From Gyromitra esculenta (lineage: Eukaryota; Ascomycota; Pezizomycetes; Pezizales; Discinaceae), in the NCBI GenBank assembly GCA_038503075.1, contig JBCAML010000012.1:1-64000 (forward strand): a stretch of 64,000 nucleotides of DNA, in the 5' to 3' direction. Below are positions 1 through 12,214 of this stretch, in pieces. How positions within the stretch are numbered: the stretch's first letter is position 1; every line of letters starts with the position of its first letter. A model generated the notes under the pieces. It did not search any database. It was not told where the DNA came from and saw only the letters and a list, made by a program, of their open reading frames with translations. Made by a program: the position numbers and the translations under genes.

Positions 1-75
1 ACCCTAAACCCTAAACCCTAAACCCTAAACCCTAAACCCTAAACCCTAAACCCTAAACCCTAAACCCTAAACCCT
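1..75. repeat. Terminal telomere array, 7-base TTTAGGG type
   Basis: Ten complete CCCTAAA units plus a partial one run from base 2 to 75 without a variant. The C-rich strand reads 5' to 3' inward, so the G-rich strand points out of the window, as expected for a left chromosome end. The unit has seven bases (TTTAGGG on the G strand), whereas most filamentous fungi use TTAGGG. Unique, GC-rich subtelomeric sequence begins directly after it. Confidence 0.95.
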
Positions 76-1385
76 TCCCGGATTAGGAAGGTGGTACAAC
101 CCTTGGCATCTTGGCACGGAACGGAACGGATGTTATCTCCGAGCCGGCTTGGCGTCTTGGCGTCGGACTTAGCGGAGCCCTCGGGCCGAGCTCGGACCGA
201 AGTCGGGCCGACGGGCCGACCCGGACCGAAGATAGCCGACGGACCGAACAGCCGCCCCCTGCACGTAACACTGCATCGTGGCGGAGTGCATGACGCACAA
301 GGTATCACCTGCATGTTTCATAGTTTACCCCTCTTTCTCCCGCATACCCGGATATTAGATGACGCGTACACAGGTTTCGATTACCCGAAAGAGTAACCGA
401 ACTCTGCCGCCGCTAGTCGATCGAAATTGCATCATCGTGGCTCGGCCGAGAGGCCTTCCGCTCGGATCCTCCTAAGATCCGGATCCGTCCTGAGGGTTGT
501 ATATATCCCTGACTGTCTCAGCTAACTGAGGAGTCAGGAAATCAGACGAAACCTCGTAGACGTTCAACAACGCACACGGTCTTAGCTTTCGACTTCCTTC
601 CTGACTCCTTACCGCGACTATCTTCGGAAATTAACGTTTCCCCCCCCTATAAGACCATCAACATCGCACACGGTCTTAGCACTCTCACCTCTACGACTCC
701 TTCACCGCGACCTCCCAGAAGCCTAACGGCTTTCTTCATTTAAGCAGTACAGCTGTGTGACAGGAAACACACGGCGGCTACAGCGTGGCCAGGCTCATTC
801 GGAATAATGGGAAGCCATTTCTATCAGTGACTACCTCATAAACATAGAATCAAATCCGCAGTAAACTCTGATACGGTAATCAACAACTGAATACCAACTT
901 CACACACGATATATCATTCGATTTCGCATCTAGGTGAATGTTAGAAGCTGCAAATGCGGTAATGATATATAAATTCTTTCAATAGATGGCTACTATAAGT
1001 AATCAGTTTTGCTTTAAAGTTGCGTTGTTGCTACATGCAAGGACCAAATAACCCAATCGACGGCAATGGAATTTCCGCCCGTATTGCGCGCACAAGCTGT
1101 TTGCGAGATTCCGGAAAACCAAACCCTTTGGATCCTAACCCCACTCTCACATATACAGTATAATATCTACTAGTAAGCATCCCACGATACTCCCCACTTA
1201 TATTCACGTATCACATTGCTCACAGCGTAATATCGATCAATTGCGAAGTTGTACCCCGCCTCAACATTGTAATTCGCATCATCAGCACGACTACATGTAC
1301 TTTCCCCCACCCATACACCAAGCCGCAAGAGCAAACTTGTTCCACAGTCCTACATTGTAGACACATTAAACTACTCTTTACTACT
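76..1385. other. Subtelomeric spacer without a supported gene
   Basis: The first 220 bases are GC-rich and rich in CCG/CGG. Short ORFs on both strands here look like by-products of that composition. The rest is ordinary spacer and contains a decayed direct repeat (566-711). I see no protein family signature and no further telomere array. Confidence 0.5.
566..711. repeat. Degenerate direct repeat, two units about 94 bp apart
   Basis: Units at about 566-618 and 660-711 share GCACACGGTCTTAGC (573-587 and 666-680) and then a second block around GACTCCTT-ACCGCGAC (603-618 and 695-711). The spacing is constant, so this is a two-copy subtelomeric tandem repeat that has diverged. Confidence 0.6.
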
Positions 1386-4241
<2,856 letters not shown>

Positions 4242-6402
4242 TGTCTCAAACTCCAGGGTTCGATTGAGGGGTGTAGAATAGTGAAGGTCTCGTGGCGTTA
4301 TCGTATAGAGACGCGTCTGGAATGGGAGGTGCGCTAGGGTTAAGGTAGCAGCACACCACCCTGGAATCCCTTTAAATGCCCGCTTAGCGATCAGAAAGGG
4401 CATTGGTGACAATAGAGTAGTTGTGTTTCCCCAGATGGTTCCATTCTAGGGATATAAATAGTAGGAGACTGGTCTTAATGTCGTTTGCGGGATGGATATC
4501 AAACCCACCGATGGAGGCCTTAAATACGACTGATCACCTGCAAATCGGCAATGTGCATCTCATCTGTCTCGTGTATCTGCGCACTAGAGATCTGACCTGC
4601 AGTCGATGCCAATTCCGCTGCACCATTCCGGGTGATATTTGGTGATCTCTCGGAATGGAATGGTATAGTAGGCAAGCTCTCTGTAAGATCCCGTCTTGCA
4701 ATCCCGGCCATCCATGATTGACCACATCTAACGATCAATTCCAAAATCCCAATGCTTTGGCCAATACACAGTTACATTAGAACACCTAGTTAATCTGAAA
4801 GAAGGACGGGGAAGACGCAAAATAATGGCACATTATTTTACATAGCTCCACTACCCACCCATCCAGGCTTCCTCCTATATACTCTTTACCTACTATCCGG
4901 TAAGCTAGCTAAACCCTCTCCAGAACCAAGAGTTGTAAACTCAGCACATCAGCCAAAGCGATAGATATACTTCCAAAGAAGAGAGAAGAGAAATATAAAA
5001 AGCTTACTTACATCGCTTCCATACATCCGGTACACCTTCTCGGCCACCGTTCAGAATTAATCGCCGGATTATATCACATACCGTCCGGGCTCCCAGCTCC
5101 GATAGCCCCGACGATAGCTCCAACCCGATTTACGAACGTCGAAGAACTCGGTAACGCCTTCGGATTATTGTTGAAATAGTACCCTGCATCCTGCTCATAA
5201 GTAGATGGATGCCCTCTTCCCACCGGAAACGGTAGGAAATCCATCAGCAAACCATGCTGAGGGACATGTATGATTGCTTGGGCGCGCTGCAACGCACTAT
5301 CGTATTTGTTCTGCAAATAATAGCTAAGGATTGCTGGGAGGAGCCCCGGGGAAATCGTCGGGACGAGGGATCAGGAATAGGGAGCTAAGCTGGCGGGCGT
5401 GATTTGCGGAGGGGTGAGGGAAATGTCTTCCCACGCGTTGTGGGCTGCTAAAACTTTATCGCCGCTGATGGGGCGGCGCCCAGGTACCAGTACTTTCGAG
5501 GCGAGTGTGGTGACGAACGCGCCACCTATCACAGGCACCAGGTAAGAGATTCGTGAGCTTCAACCTATGTGCTCTGGATATTTGCATCCCATAGGCCGGA
5601 GATAGGTGGTTCTCTGCGGAGGCACTTGGGGGGGAAACTATTGTCAGTACAAGCAGTGGCATCAGGAGCTCTTTAAAAAGCTCTGTTGGAATAGGATGGT
5701 TCGATTGGTGAGGATGGCGGATTGGCTAAGGCATCTGCAGAAAGGGTGGGTTTGTCTTTCCGTATTTGCAATACTAATAACATGTTGTAGACCAACCCCA
5801 GAATCCCAGAGAAAGGTTTTTAGGTCCATCGCCAGGCAAATTGTTAGTTGAGAAGGCCTGCTACCATCAATTAACAAAATTTACCCTAGAGAACGTTTGT
5901 AGAAACTACCAGCATTTAAAACCCCATTCTTAACCTTCGAGTCGGCAAAGAACCCGGATATTACAAGCCTACGATTAGAGCCACAGCCACGACACTTCGA
6001 GGAAGCCATGCCTGCGAATGTTCATTGCCATGGCCCACGAGAGAATATCTACCACAGACCAGTCAGATGTTTTATTGAAGCCAGCAAAACGCTTCAGCAT
6101 TTATTACCTATACTCACAGGCATATGGCTTAACACAAACCCGTTAAATTATCGTACGGCTGGAGAATTTTTGAACTTTAAAGTCCACGTTTCCACCGACT
6201 AAATGTCGTTTTGGGAAGCCCACGCAATATTTAATCCTGTAGAGCTTCACGACTTTGTTCTGGTGCTTTTGGGTGCTTTTGACCCGCAGTCACAAATTTT
6301 ACGCTGAGACGGTAGAAATAGCGGAACAATCACGGGATCTTTTATGTTTTTTTTTTTTTTTTGTTAAATCATTGTTTCATTGTTTTATCTAGGTACAAGA
6401 AT
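4242..6402. other. Gene-poor spacer between RecQ and the retrotransposon
   Basis: Contains the RecQ promoter region, a decayed ORF (5074-5544, minus), an imperfect hairpin at 4621-4664 and a T-run at 6347-6362. The remaining short ORFs show no recognisable family and no consistent splice structure. Confidence 0.4.
5074..5544 (-). pseudogene. Decayed gene for an unrecognised small hydrophobic protein
   Basis: One reading frame stays protein-like over about 155 codons: a hydrophobic start (YLVPVIGGAFVTTLASKVLV), a middle around AHNAWEDISLTPP, then YDSALQRAQAIIHVPQHG and a C-terminal Gly/Ala-rich segment ending GAIGAGSPDGM. It is broken once by an in-frame TGA at about 5373, and I cannot find a start or a splice pair that clearly removes it. 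The family is not recognised. It could instead be a real multi-exon gene whose introns I failed to place. Confidence 0.35.
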
Positions 6403-6407
6403 ATCAC

Positions 6408-6820
6408 TCTCAAGGAGCGAGATTCTCGTCAAGCTCTCGGGTATCCCCCGAGATAAGCAGTGCTACTTGAACGAGAAACTAACGACAGGAAAGTGTGCGA
6501 GGATTCTACAGGCTCTACCAACGGTTCAAGTTATGATGACTTGAAGACGGCGACGGCGAAAGATTACGAGGTGTAATCTGAATTTTGTATTCGTGAGATA
6601 CAATGAGTGTGCAATAGAAGACGTTGCTTAAAGAAAGAAGAAGGAAAAGTACAACAAGAGGGGAAAATCCCTTCGCTTATATACCACATTCCAACTCGTT
6701 CGATGACAAAGACTTGACTCATTGCAACGGAAACCTAAAGAAACACAAGGAACGACAACGTAACACAATAGCCTTGTACCCTTGTACCTGACGAACCAAC
6801 GAAAACAGTTATCCATGAAA
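6408..6820 (-). repeat. 3' LTR of the gypsy element
   Basis: 413 bp, matched by 11800-12209. In element orientation it begins TTTCATGG and ends CTTGAGA, so it lacks the usual TG...CA termini if the ATCAC target duplication is taken as the boundary. A TATATAAG box lies near 6680 on the minus strand and is a plausible LTR promoter. Confidence 0.88.
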
Positions 6821-6832
6821 GTACCCCCTCCC

Positions 6833-9800
6833 TTATAGCCGTGAGCTCCTGCGAACACTAACCAGACCTTCCTTAGGTTTACTCGGGTACTGTTGGTGAA
6901 AGACATCTACCGCTTCAGTCTCCGTATGGTAATCAGCTGGTTCCCACGTAGGTAAGGCATAACCTGTCCATTCTACCAGGTATTGCAGTTTCCCGTGGCG
7001 AATGCGAGAATCTAGGATACTCTCGACAAGATATTCTTCATGATCGTTGACTTGGATCGGAGGTGGAGGTGGGATAATCTGACCGGGGAGTGGATCGGTG
7101 GGAGCTGCTTTGATTAATGAAACGTGGAATACCGGGTGGTATTTCATAGACAATGGCAAGTCTATTTCGTAGGCATGCGCAGAGATTATTCGTTTCACGG
7201 GGAAGGGACCACTCCATTTCCAGTCCAATTTCCTTGAATTCCTAGTCGTCCTCATGTTCTTCATAGATATGAAGACACGGTCATTGACTTTAAAGGAAGG
7301 TGCGGGGGTACGGTGCCGATTGGTACTGGTCTCGAAAATATCTTGTGCTGTCCTCATCTGGGCTCGAAGAAAATCTCTAAGTTCTTCCATCTTAGAAGCA
7401 AAGAGGTCGGCGTCGAGGGTTTGCGGGGATCGGTCATTGGAGATAATCGAAGTATCAAAACGGGGGTGATAACCGTAGTTGGCGAAAAAGGGTGTGGCTT
7501 TGGTACTAGCTGACTCTTGGTTATTAGCAGCAAACTCGGCAATCGGTAACCACTTTGCCCAGTCGTCTTGTTGGTATGAAACATAACAGCGAAGATATTG
7601 TTCCATAACGGCATTAAGACGTTCGGTTTGACCATCTGTTTCCGGGTGGAATGACGTTGACATGCGAGCAGAGATGTTTAAACGCTGGCAAAGGTATTTC
7701 CAGAACTTAGCAGTAAATTGCGTTCCTCTATCGGAAGTGATATGGGAAGGTAGTCCGTGGAGTTTCCAGACGTTTTGGAGGTAGAGTTCTGCTGTTTGTT
7801 CGGCGTTAATGGTGGTATTGCAGGGGATCAGGTGTCGCATCTTTGATAGCCTATCTACCACGACCATTATTGCATCGAAACCGTTGGAGTCTGGGAGGCC
7901 CGTAACGAAGTCCATCGATAGTTCTTCCCAAGGGCGGTTTGGGATTGGGAGAGGTTTGAGAACGCCATGAGTGCTGAGGGTATTAGGTTTTGCTCGTCGG
8001 CAGGTGTGGCAATTTCGGGTATATCGTCCGATATACTCTCTCATTTTAGGCCAATAGAAATGCCTGGAGATGAGTTCGAAGGATTTTTCACGTCCTGGGT
8101 GACCTGCGGAGGGGGCATCGTGGTATCGTTTGAGAATAAACAGTCGAAGGGGGTCATGATTAGGGACGTAGAACTTTTGACGGTATAGGAGATAGCCGTT
8201 TATTTCTGTACAGTCGCCGAGGGATATTTCCTTAGACTGTTGTTCACCATTTCTGAGCGCTAGGAGGATTTTTTGTGGAAAAGGGTCAGCGGTATATCCG
8301 TCATTCATTAGTATTTTAAGGGGGTCATCCAATTCAGCGGGTTCATTTGACAAAGAACCCGAAAACAAACTCAGCTTGGGGTCCAAATTCTTTTCCTTCA
8401 AGATCACTTGGTGTTGGTGTTGTAGTCTTTCATCCCCTTCTTCAGGGAGATCTCCTGATCTCCGAGTCAGAGCATCCGGCTTTCCTCCTTGTACTCCTGG
8501 TCTGTACGTAATGACAAAGTCGAAACGTGAAAGGTATTCTGCCCATCTGACCTGTCTTCGATTTAATTGCTTGGTCGTCATGAAATATTCCAAGTTTTTA
8601 TGATCTGTAATAACGGAGATGGGGTGTTCAGATCCTTCAAGTTCAGGGCGCCATTCTTCAAAACATCGGATAATGGCTAGTAGCTCTTTATCATAGATCT
8701 CGTAATTGCATTCAGCCGGTGAATGTTTCTTGGAGAAGAAGGCCACAGGATGAAGTACACCGTTGTCGTCAAGTTGGGAAAGAACACCGCCGGAGACAAA
8801 GTCAGAAGCATCGGATTCCACAAAGATTTTCTTTCGAGGGTCAAAGTGGATAAGAACGGGGGCCTTGGTAAAGGCATCCTTCAGGGCTTCAAATGCGAGT
8901 TCTGCTTCGACGGTCCATTCAAAGACAACACCTTTTTTCGTAAAAGCAGTAAGGGGGGCGGCTAATCGGGAGAACCCTAGGATGAATCGTCTGTAGAAAT
9001 TTGCGAACCCAAGAAAGGCTTGCACGTCTTTAACTGACTTTGGGCGGTTCCAGTCTCGGACGGCTTTGAGTTTATCTTCGTCCATCTTAATACCTTCGGG
9101 TGTGAGGATTAGGCCGAGGTACTTGATAGACTGCACATGGAACTCACACTTCTCAGGTTTGAGAAGGATGTTATTAGCTTTTAAGGCGTCGAGGACCTGT
9201 CGGACGTGTACCTTATGTTCGGCGAGGGTGTCGCTATAGATAAGGATGTCGTCGAGGTAAGCCGTGCAGAAGAGGTCCAGATATTCTCGGAGAGAGTCAT
9301 TAACAAAGCGCTGGAAGGTGCCGGGGGCATTGGTAAGACCGAAAGGCATCACCATATATTCATACAAGCCATATCGTGTTCGGAAAGCTGTTTTCCACTC
9401 TTCTCCTTCGGCAATACGAATTTGATGGAAGCCGTCGCGGAGGTCTAGTTTTGAGTACCATTGAGCCTTTGCAAGGCGGTCCAGGGTTTCTTTGACTAGG
9501 GGGGAAGTATAACGGTCCTTGACTGTGAGAGCATTAAGGCCACGGTAATCGACACAAAGGCGGAGAGATCCATCGGGTTTGGCGGCGAAGAGGACTGGAG
9601 AACCGGCAGAGGATGAACTGGCGCGAATAAAGCCTTTCTCTAAGTTATCCTCGATGTATTTCTTGAGGACTAGGAGCTCATCTCGTGACATGCCATAGAG
9701 AGGGCCGAATGGGGGTTCTTTGCCTTCTTGGAGGGTGATGCGGTGATCATAGGAGCGACGGGGGGGGAGTCCTTGGGCTTTTGCCTTGTCAAACATGTCC

Positions 9801-10513
9801 AGGTATTCGTGGTATTCTGCAGGTATTCTTTGTCTCCATTCCTCTTTAGTGGTTTTGCTATCGAGGACTTTGTTTATTTCGTATAGAGACATCGAATAGA
9901 TCTGAATACCCTTTTTCCGCGCGAGCATGCGGAAACTGGCGGCTCCAATAAAGGCAGCGTTAAGTTTGGCTGGAGGCGGGATGGCAGCGGCGGAAACGAT
10001 AGGTTGTCTGGGGGCGCAGTGGGTGGTGCAGAACTCAGAGTTGAATTCAATGCTCTTGTTGGCGAATTGTAGGTGGACATCATGGAGGTTCATCCACGGG
10101 ATACCGAGCACTAGGGGGTAGTGTCCTAGTTTGGTGACAAAGAAGGGAGCTTTCTCATTATGCTGTTGAATAGAAAGCTCCAGGTGACAAAGATTGGTAA
10201 TATCTCCCGAGGCAATTGTTCGGCCGTCAATGACTTCCAATTGGCGAGGGGTTTTAAGGGGAGATAATGGTAGGGAATGGTGACGCACAAAGTTTTCATC
10301 AATGAAAGCGAACCCTGAGGCTCCAGTGTCAAGAAGTGCGTGTGTTTTTATGATTTTATTTTGGTGGGAAAGGCTACATGAAACTACAAAATGTTCCCCG
10401 TCCAAATTATCCTCCACGCACACATCTGACACTGAAAACCCCGAGATAGAAAACGCTGACAAAGAAGAAAAAGAAACCAGAGCAGGGTCACAAGGCGACT
10501 CTGGTTGAACTAG
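6833..10513 (-). CDS. pol: Gypsy Pol polyprotein (protease-RT-RNase H-integrase-chromodomain)
   Basis: An open frame of about 1,225 codons, entered by -1 frameshifting from gag. Order of domains from its N-terminus: aspartic protease (LLDTGASGFAF), reverse transcriptase (LRLCVDYRGLN, MPFGLTNAPGTFQRF, catalytic YLDD), RNase H (FVESDASDFVSGG), integrase with an HHCC zinc finger (H...H...CHTC) and the three acidic catalytic residues in DFVTGLPD, SDRGTQF and HPETDGQTERLN. A GPF/Y-type segment (WKWSGPFPVKRI) and a C-terminal chromodomain (YLVESILDSR...YLVEWTGY...WEP) follow. The chromodomain directs integration to marked chromatin in related elements. All catalytic motifs are present and the frame has no stop, so this copy could still supply Pol functions. 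The stop abuts the polypurine tract. Confidence 0.95.
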   Translation of the reverse strand, partial: LVQPESPCDPALVSFSSLSAFSISGFSVSDVCVEDNLDGEHFVVSCSLSHQNKIIKTHALLDTGASGFAFIDENFVRHHSLPLSPLKTPRQLEVIDGRTIASGDITNLCHLELSIQQHNEKAPFFVTKLGHYPLVLGIPWMNLHDVHLQFANKSIEFNSEFCTTHCAPRQPIVSAAAIPPPAKLNAAFIGAASFRMLARKKGIQIYSMSLYEINKVLDSKTTKEEWRQRIPAEYHEYLDMFDKAKAQGLPPRRSYDHRITLQEGKEPPFGPLYGMSRDELLVLKKYIEDNLEKGFIRASSSSAGSPVLFAAKPDGSLRLCVDYRGLNALTVKDRYTSPLVKETLDRLAKAQWYSKLDLRDGFHQIRIAEGEEWKTAFRTRYGLYEYMVMPFGLTNAPGTFQRFVNDSLREYLDLFCTAYLDDILIYSDTLAEHKVHVRQVLDALKANNILLKPEKCEFHVQSIKYLGLILTPEGIKMDEDKLKAVRDWNRPKSVKDVQAFLGFANFYRRFILGFSRLAAPLTAFTKKGVVFEWTVEAELAFEALKDAFTKAPVLIHFDPRKKIFVESDASDFVSGGVLSQLDDNGVLHPVAFFSKKHSPAECNYEIYDKELLAIIRCFEEWRPELEGSEHPISVITDHKNLEYFMTTKQLNRRQVRWAEYLSRFDFVITYRPGVQGGKPDALTRRSGDLPEEGDERLQHQHQVILKEKNLDPKLSLFSGSLSNEPAELDDPLKILMNDGYTADPFPQKILLALRNGEQQSKEISLGDCTEINGYLLYRQKFYVPNHDPLRLFILKRYHDAPSAGHPGREKSFELISRHFYWPKMREYIGRYTRNCHTCRRAKPNTLSTHGVLKPLPIPNRPWEELSMDFVTGLPDSNGFDAIMVVVDRLSKMRHLIPCNTTINAEQTAELYLQNVWKLHGLPSHITSDRGTQFTAKFWKYLCQRLNISARMSTSFHPETDGQTERLNAVMEQYLRCYVSYQQDDWAKWLPIAEFAANNQESASTKATPFFANYGYHPRFDTSIISNDRSPQTLDADLFASKMEELRDFLRAQMRTAQDIFETSTNRHRTPAPSFKVNDRVFISMKNMRTTRNSRKLDWKWSGPFPVKRIISAHAYEIDLPLSMKYHPVFHVSLIKAAPTDPLPGQIIPPPPPIQVNDHEEYLVESILDSRIRHGKLQYLVEWTGYALPTWEPADYHTETEAVDVFHQQYPSKPKEGLVSVRRSSRL

Positions 10514-10519
10514 TTTAAA
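10510..10519 (-). promoter_or_regulatory. -1 ribosomal frameshift heptamer at the gag-pol junction
   Basis: The minus strand reads T TTA AAC TAG at the end of gag: the canonical X XXY YYZ slippery heptamer TTTAAAC (10519-10513) in the correct phase, immediately followed by the gag stop (10512-10510). Slipping back one base gives CTA GTT CAA..., which is exactly the frame that runs open into protease and RT. A stimulatory RNA structure downstream was not verified. Confidence 0.85.
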
Positions 10520-11571
10520 GACTCAACTGAGTCTGCTGCATCAAAAACAGGAAAACGAGGAGGGAGAGGCGGCGGAAAAACAGAGGAGGCTGGGGGTGCG
10601 GCGGCGGCGTTGGTGACAGCTCCTCTCATGGCGGGGCGCTTGGAGGCAGAAGGGCAGTTTGAGAAGATATGTCCTTCCCCGGCGCAGAACAAGCAGCGAT
10701 TATTGGTTTGTCTCCAGGATTTCTCCTCAGGAGACAATTTTCTTCTTCCGTTTACCTGAACATATCATTGTTCTGGGGCGGGGCGAGAGGTGGAGGTACG
10801 ACCGAAAGAAAGATCCATGGGGACGAGTCCTCCAGGGGCGAAAGAGGAGGAGGCGGGGGTATAGGCGGCGGGTGGGGCGGCAGGGGCGGCGAATTGTCCC
10901 ATGGTGTTGCGGACGGCGTTTTTCTTCTCCTCCCTTCTTGCTCGGATTCGATTGTCTAAGTGAAGGAGGAAGGCGCAGAGGGAGGCGAAGGTGGTGGGGA
11001 AGTCGGCAACCGTTACTACTGCTTCTTTCAGCTCATCCGACATGCCGAATTCTAGAGCATCATTTTTGGCTGATTCGTCGTAGTTAAGGCGTCCCATGAT
11101 GCGTTGAAAGTCGGCAAGGTAGGCAGAGAAGTCTCGCTTCCCTTGTCGGAGTTGGTGCAGTTCACGGCGAGCGGTACCGAGAGGGTCGGGGTCGCCGAAG
11201 GCAGTTTCCAATGCGGTGATTAGGTCGGCGGCGGAGTTCCAGGTGGTGGTTCCGTCAGGAAGGACGGAGTGGCGAACTTGTTCGAGGGCGGCTCCCTCGA
11301 GACGGCTAATAGCATACAACACCATGTTGTTCTTCTTGGAAACGATCGCGTTGGACCGAGCTTTGGCACGAGTTGCAAGACGAACCCGGGAGTTTATCGC
11401 GAGACCCATTGAACTTATCTGGGTCGGGCATTTTGTCCGAGCGGCTTCCTTGAGTGTGAGCAGGAGGGGTGGAGGCGATGGTGCGGGAGGTGGGAGCGAC
11501 ATTTTGGAGGCGGGCGATTTCGCTTCAGCTGCCTGTAATTGGGATTAGCGGGTATTGAACCTGGCCGTCAT
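10510..11571 (-). pseudogene. gag: Gypsy gag, interrupted by two stop codons
   Basis: A single frame encodes a retrotransposon capsid (core around WNSAADLITALETAFGDPDP and ELHQLRQGKRDFSAYLADF) followed by a CCHC zinc knuckle (CLFCAGEGHIFSNC). The frame is cut by TAA at 11545-11547, eight codons after the ATG at 11571, and by TGA at 10765-10767 between capsid and knuckle. Reading continues in frame across both. Protein-like sequence also extends upstream of 11571 towards the LTR with no ATG. The TAA could derive from CAA by a C-to-T change, as in repeat-induced mutation. A shorter capsid starting at 11502 (245 residues) could still be made. Confidence 0.8.
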
Positions 11572-11799
11572 GTTATTTTCTCTCTTGAGTTCTTCCTCAA
11601 GTTGTAGGTCTGTGTAGGTGAGGTTATCCACCCGCTGTTGGTAATGTGAGCGGATTTCCTCATAGGCGGAGCGAGTCGCGTTGGCGGCGGCTTGGAAATT
11701 CTCAAAAGTGGGGAAGGTCCAGGGGCAGGCGGGGTTGCTCGTGGTGACGTCGAAAGTAAATGGGTATGGGTAGAGGGTGTAGATAAGGAAGCAACGTAA

Positions 11800-12209
11800 T
11801 CTCGAGGAGCGAGATTCTCGTCAGCTCTCGGGTATCCCCGAGATAAGCGATCTTCTTGAACGAGAAACTAACGACAGGAAAGTGTGCGAGGATTCTACAG
11901 GCTCTACCAACGGTTCAAGTTATGATGACTTGAAGACGGCGACGGCGAAAGATTACGAGGTGTAATCTGAATTTTGTATTCGTGAGATACAATGAGTGTG
12001 CAATAGAAGATGTTGCTTAAAGAAAGAAGAAGGAAAAGTACAACAAGAGGGGAAAATCCCTTCGCTTATATACCACATTCCAACTCGTTCGATGACAAAG
12101 ACTTGACTCATTGCAACGGAAACCTAAAGAAACACAAGGAACGACAACGTAACACAATAGCCTTGTACCCTTGTACCTGACGAACCAACGAAAACAGTTA
12201 TCCATGAAA
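11800..12209 (-). repeat. 5' LTR of the gypsy element
   Basis: 410 bp copy of the LTR at 6408-6820. Most differences (three single-base indels and several substitutions) fall in 11800-11865; downstream only about one C/T difference is evident. Confidence 0.88.
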
Positions 12210-12214
12210 ATCAC

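Larger units (their letters stand above)
6408..12209 (-). mobile_element. Full-length Ty3/gypsy chromovirus LTR retrotransposon
   Basis: The element is 5.8 kb and transcribed leftward. It has two LTRs (6408-6820 and 11800-12209), gag and pol ORFs and a G-rich polypurine tract at about 6821-6832 between the pol stop and the 3' LTR. The 5-bp direct repeat ATCAC flanks it at 6403-6407 and 12210-12214, marking a clean integration. The LTRs are nearly identical over their last 345 bp, so insertion looks recent, yet differ at several positions in the first 65 bp. The pol order protease, RT, RNase H, integrase, chromodomain identifies it as a chromovirus. I cannot identify a convincing tRNA primer-binding site next to the 5' LTR. 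Confidence 0.95.

Noticed and set aside
83..396. Several ORFs next to the telomere
   Set aside because: GC-rich low-complexity sequence gives open frames on both strands at once; no protein features.
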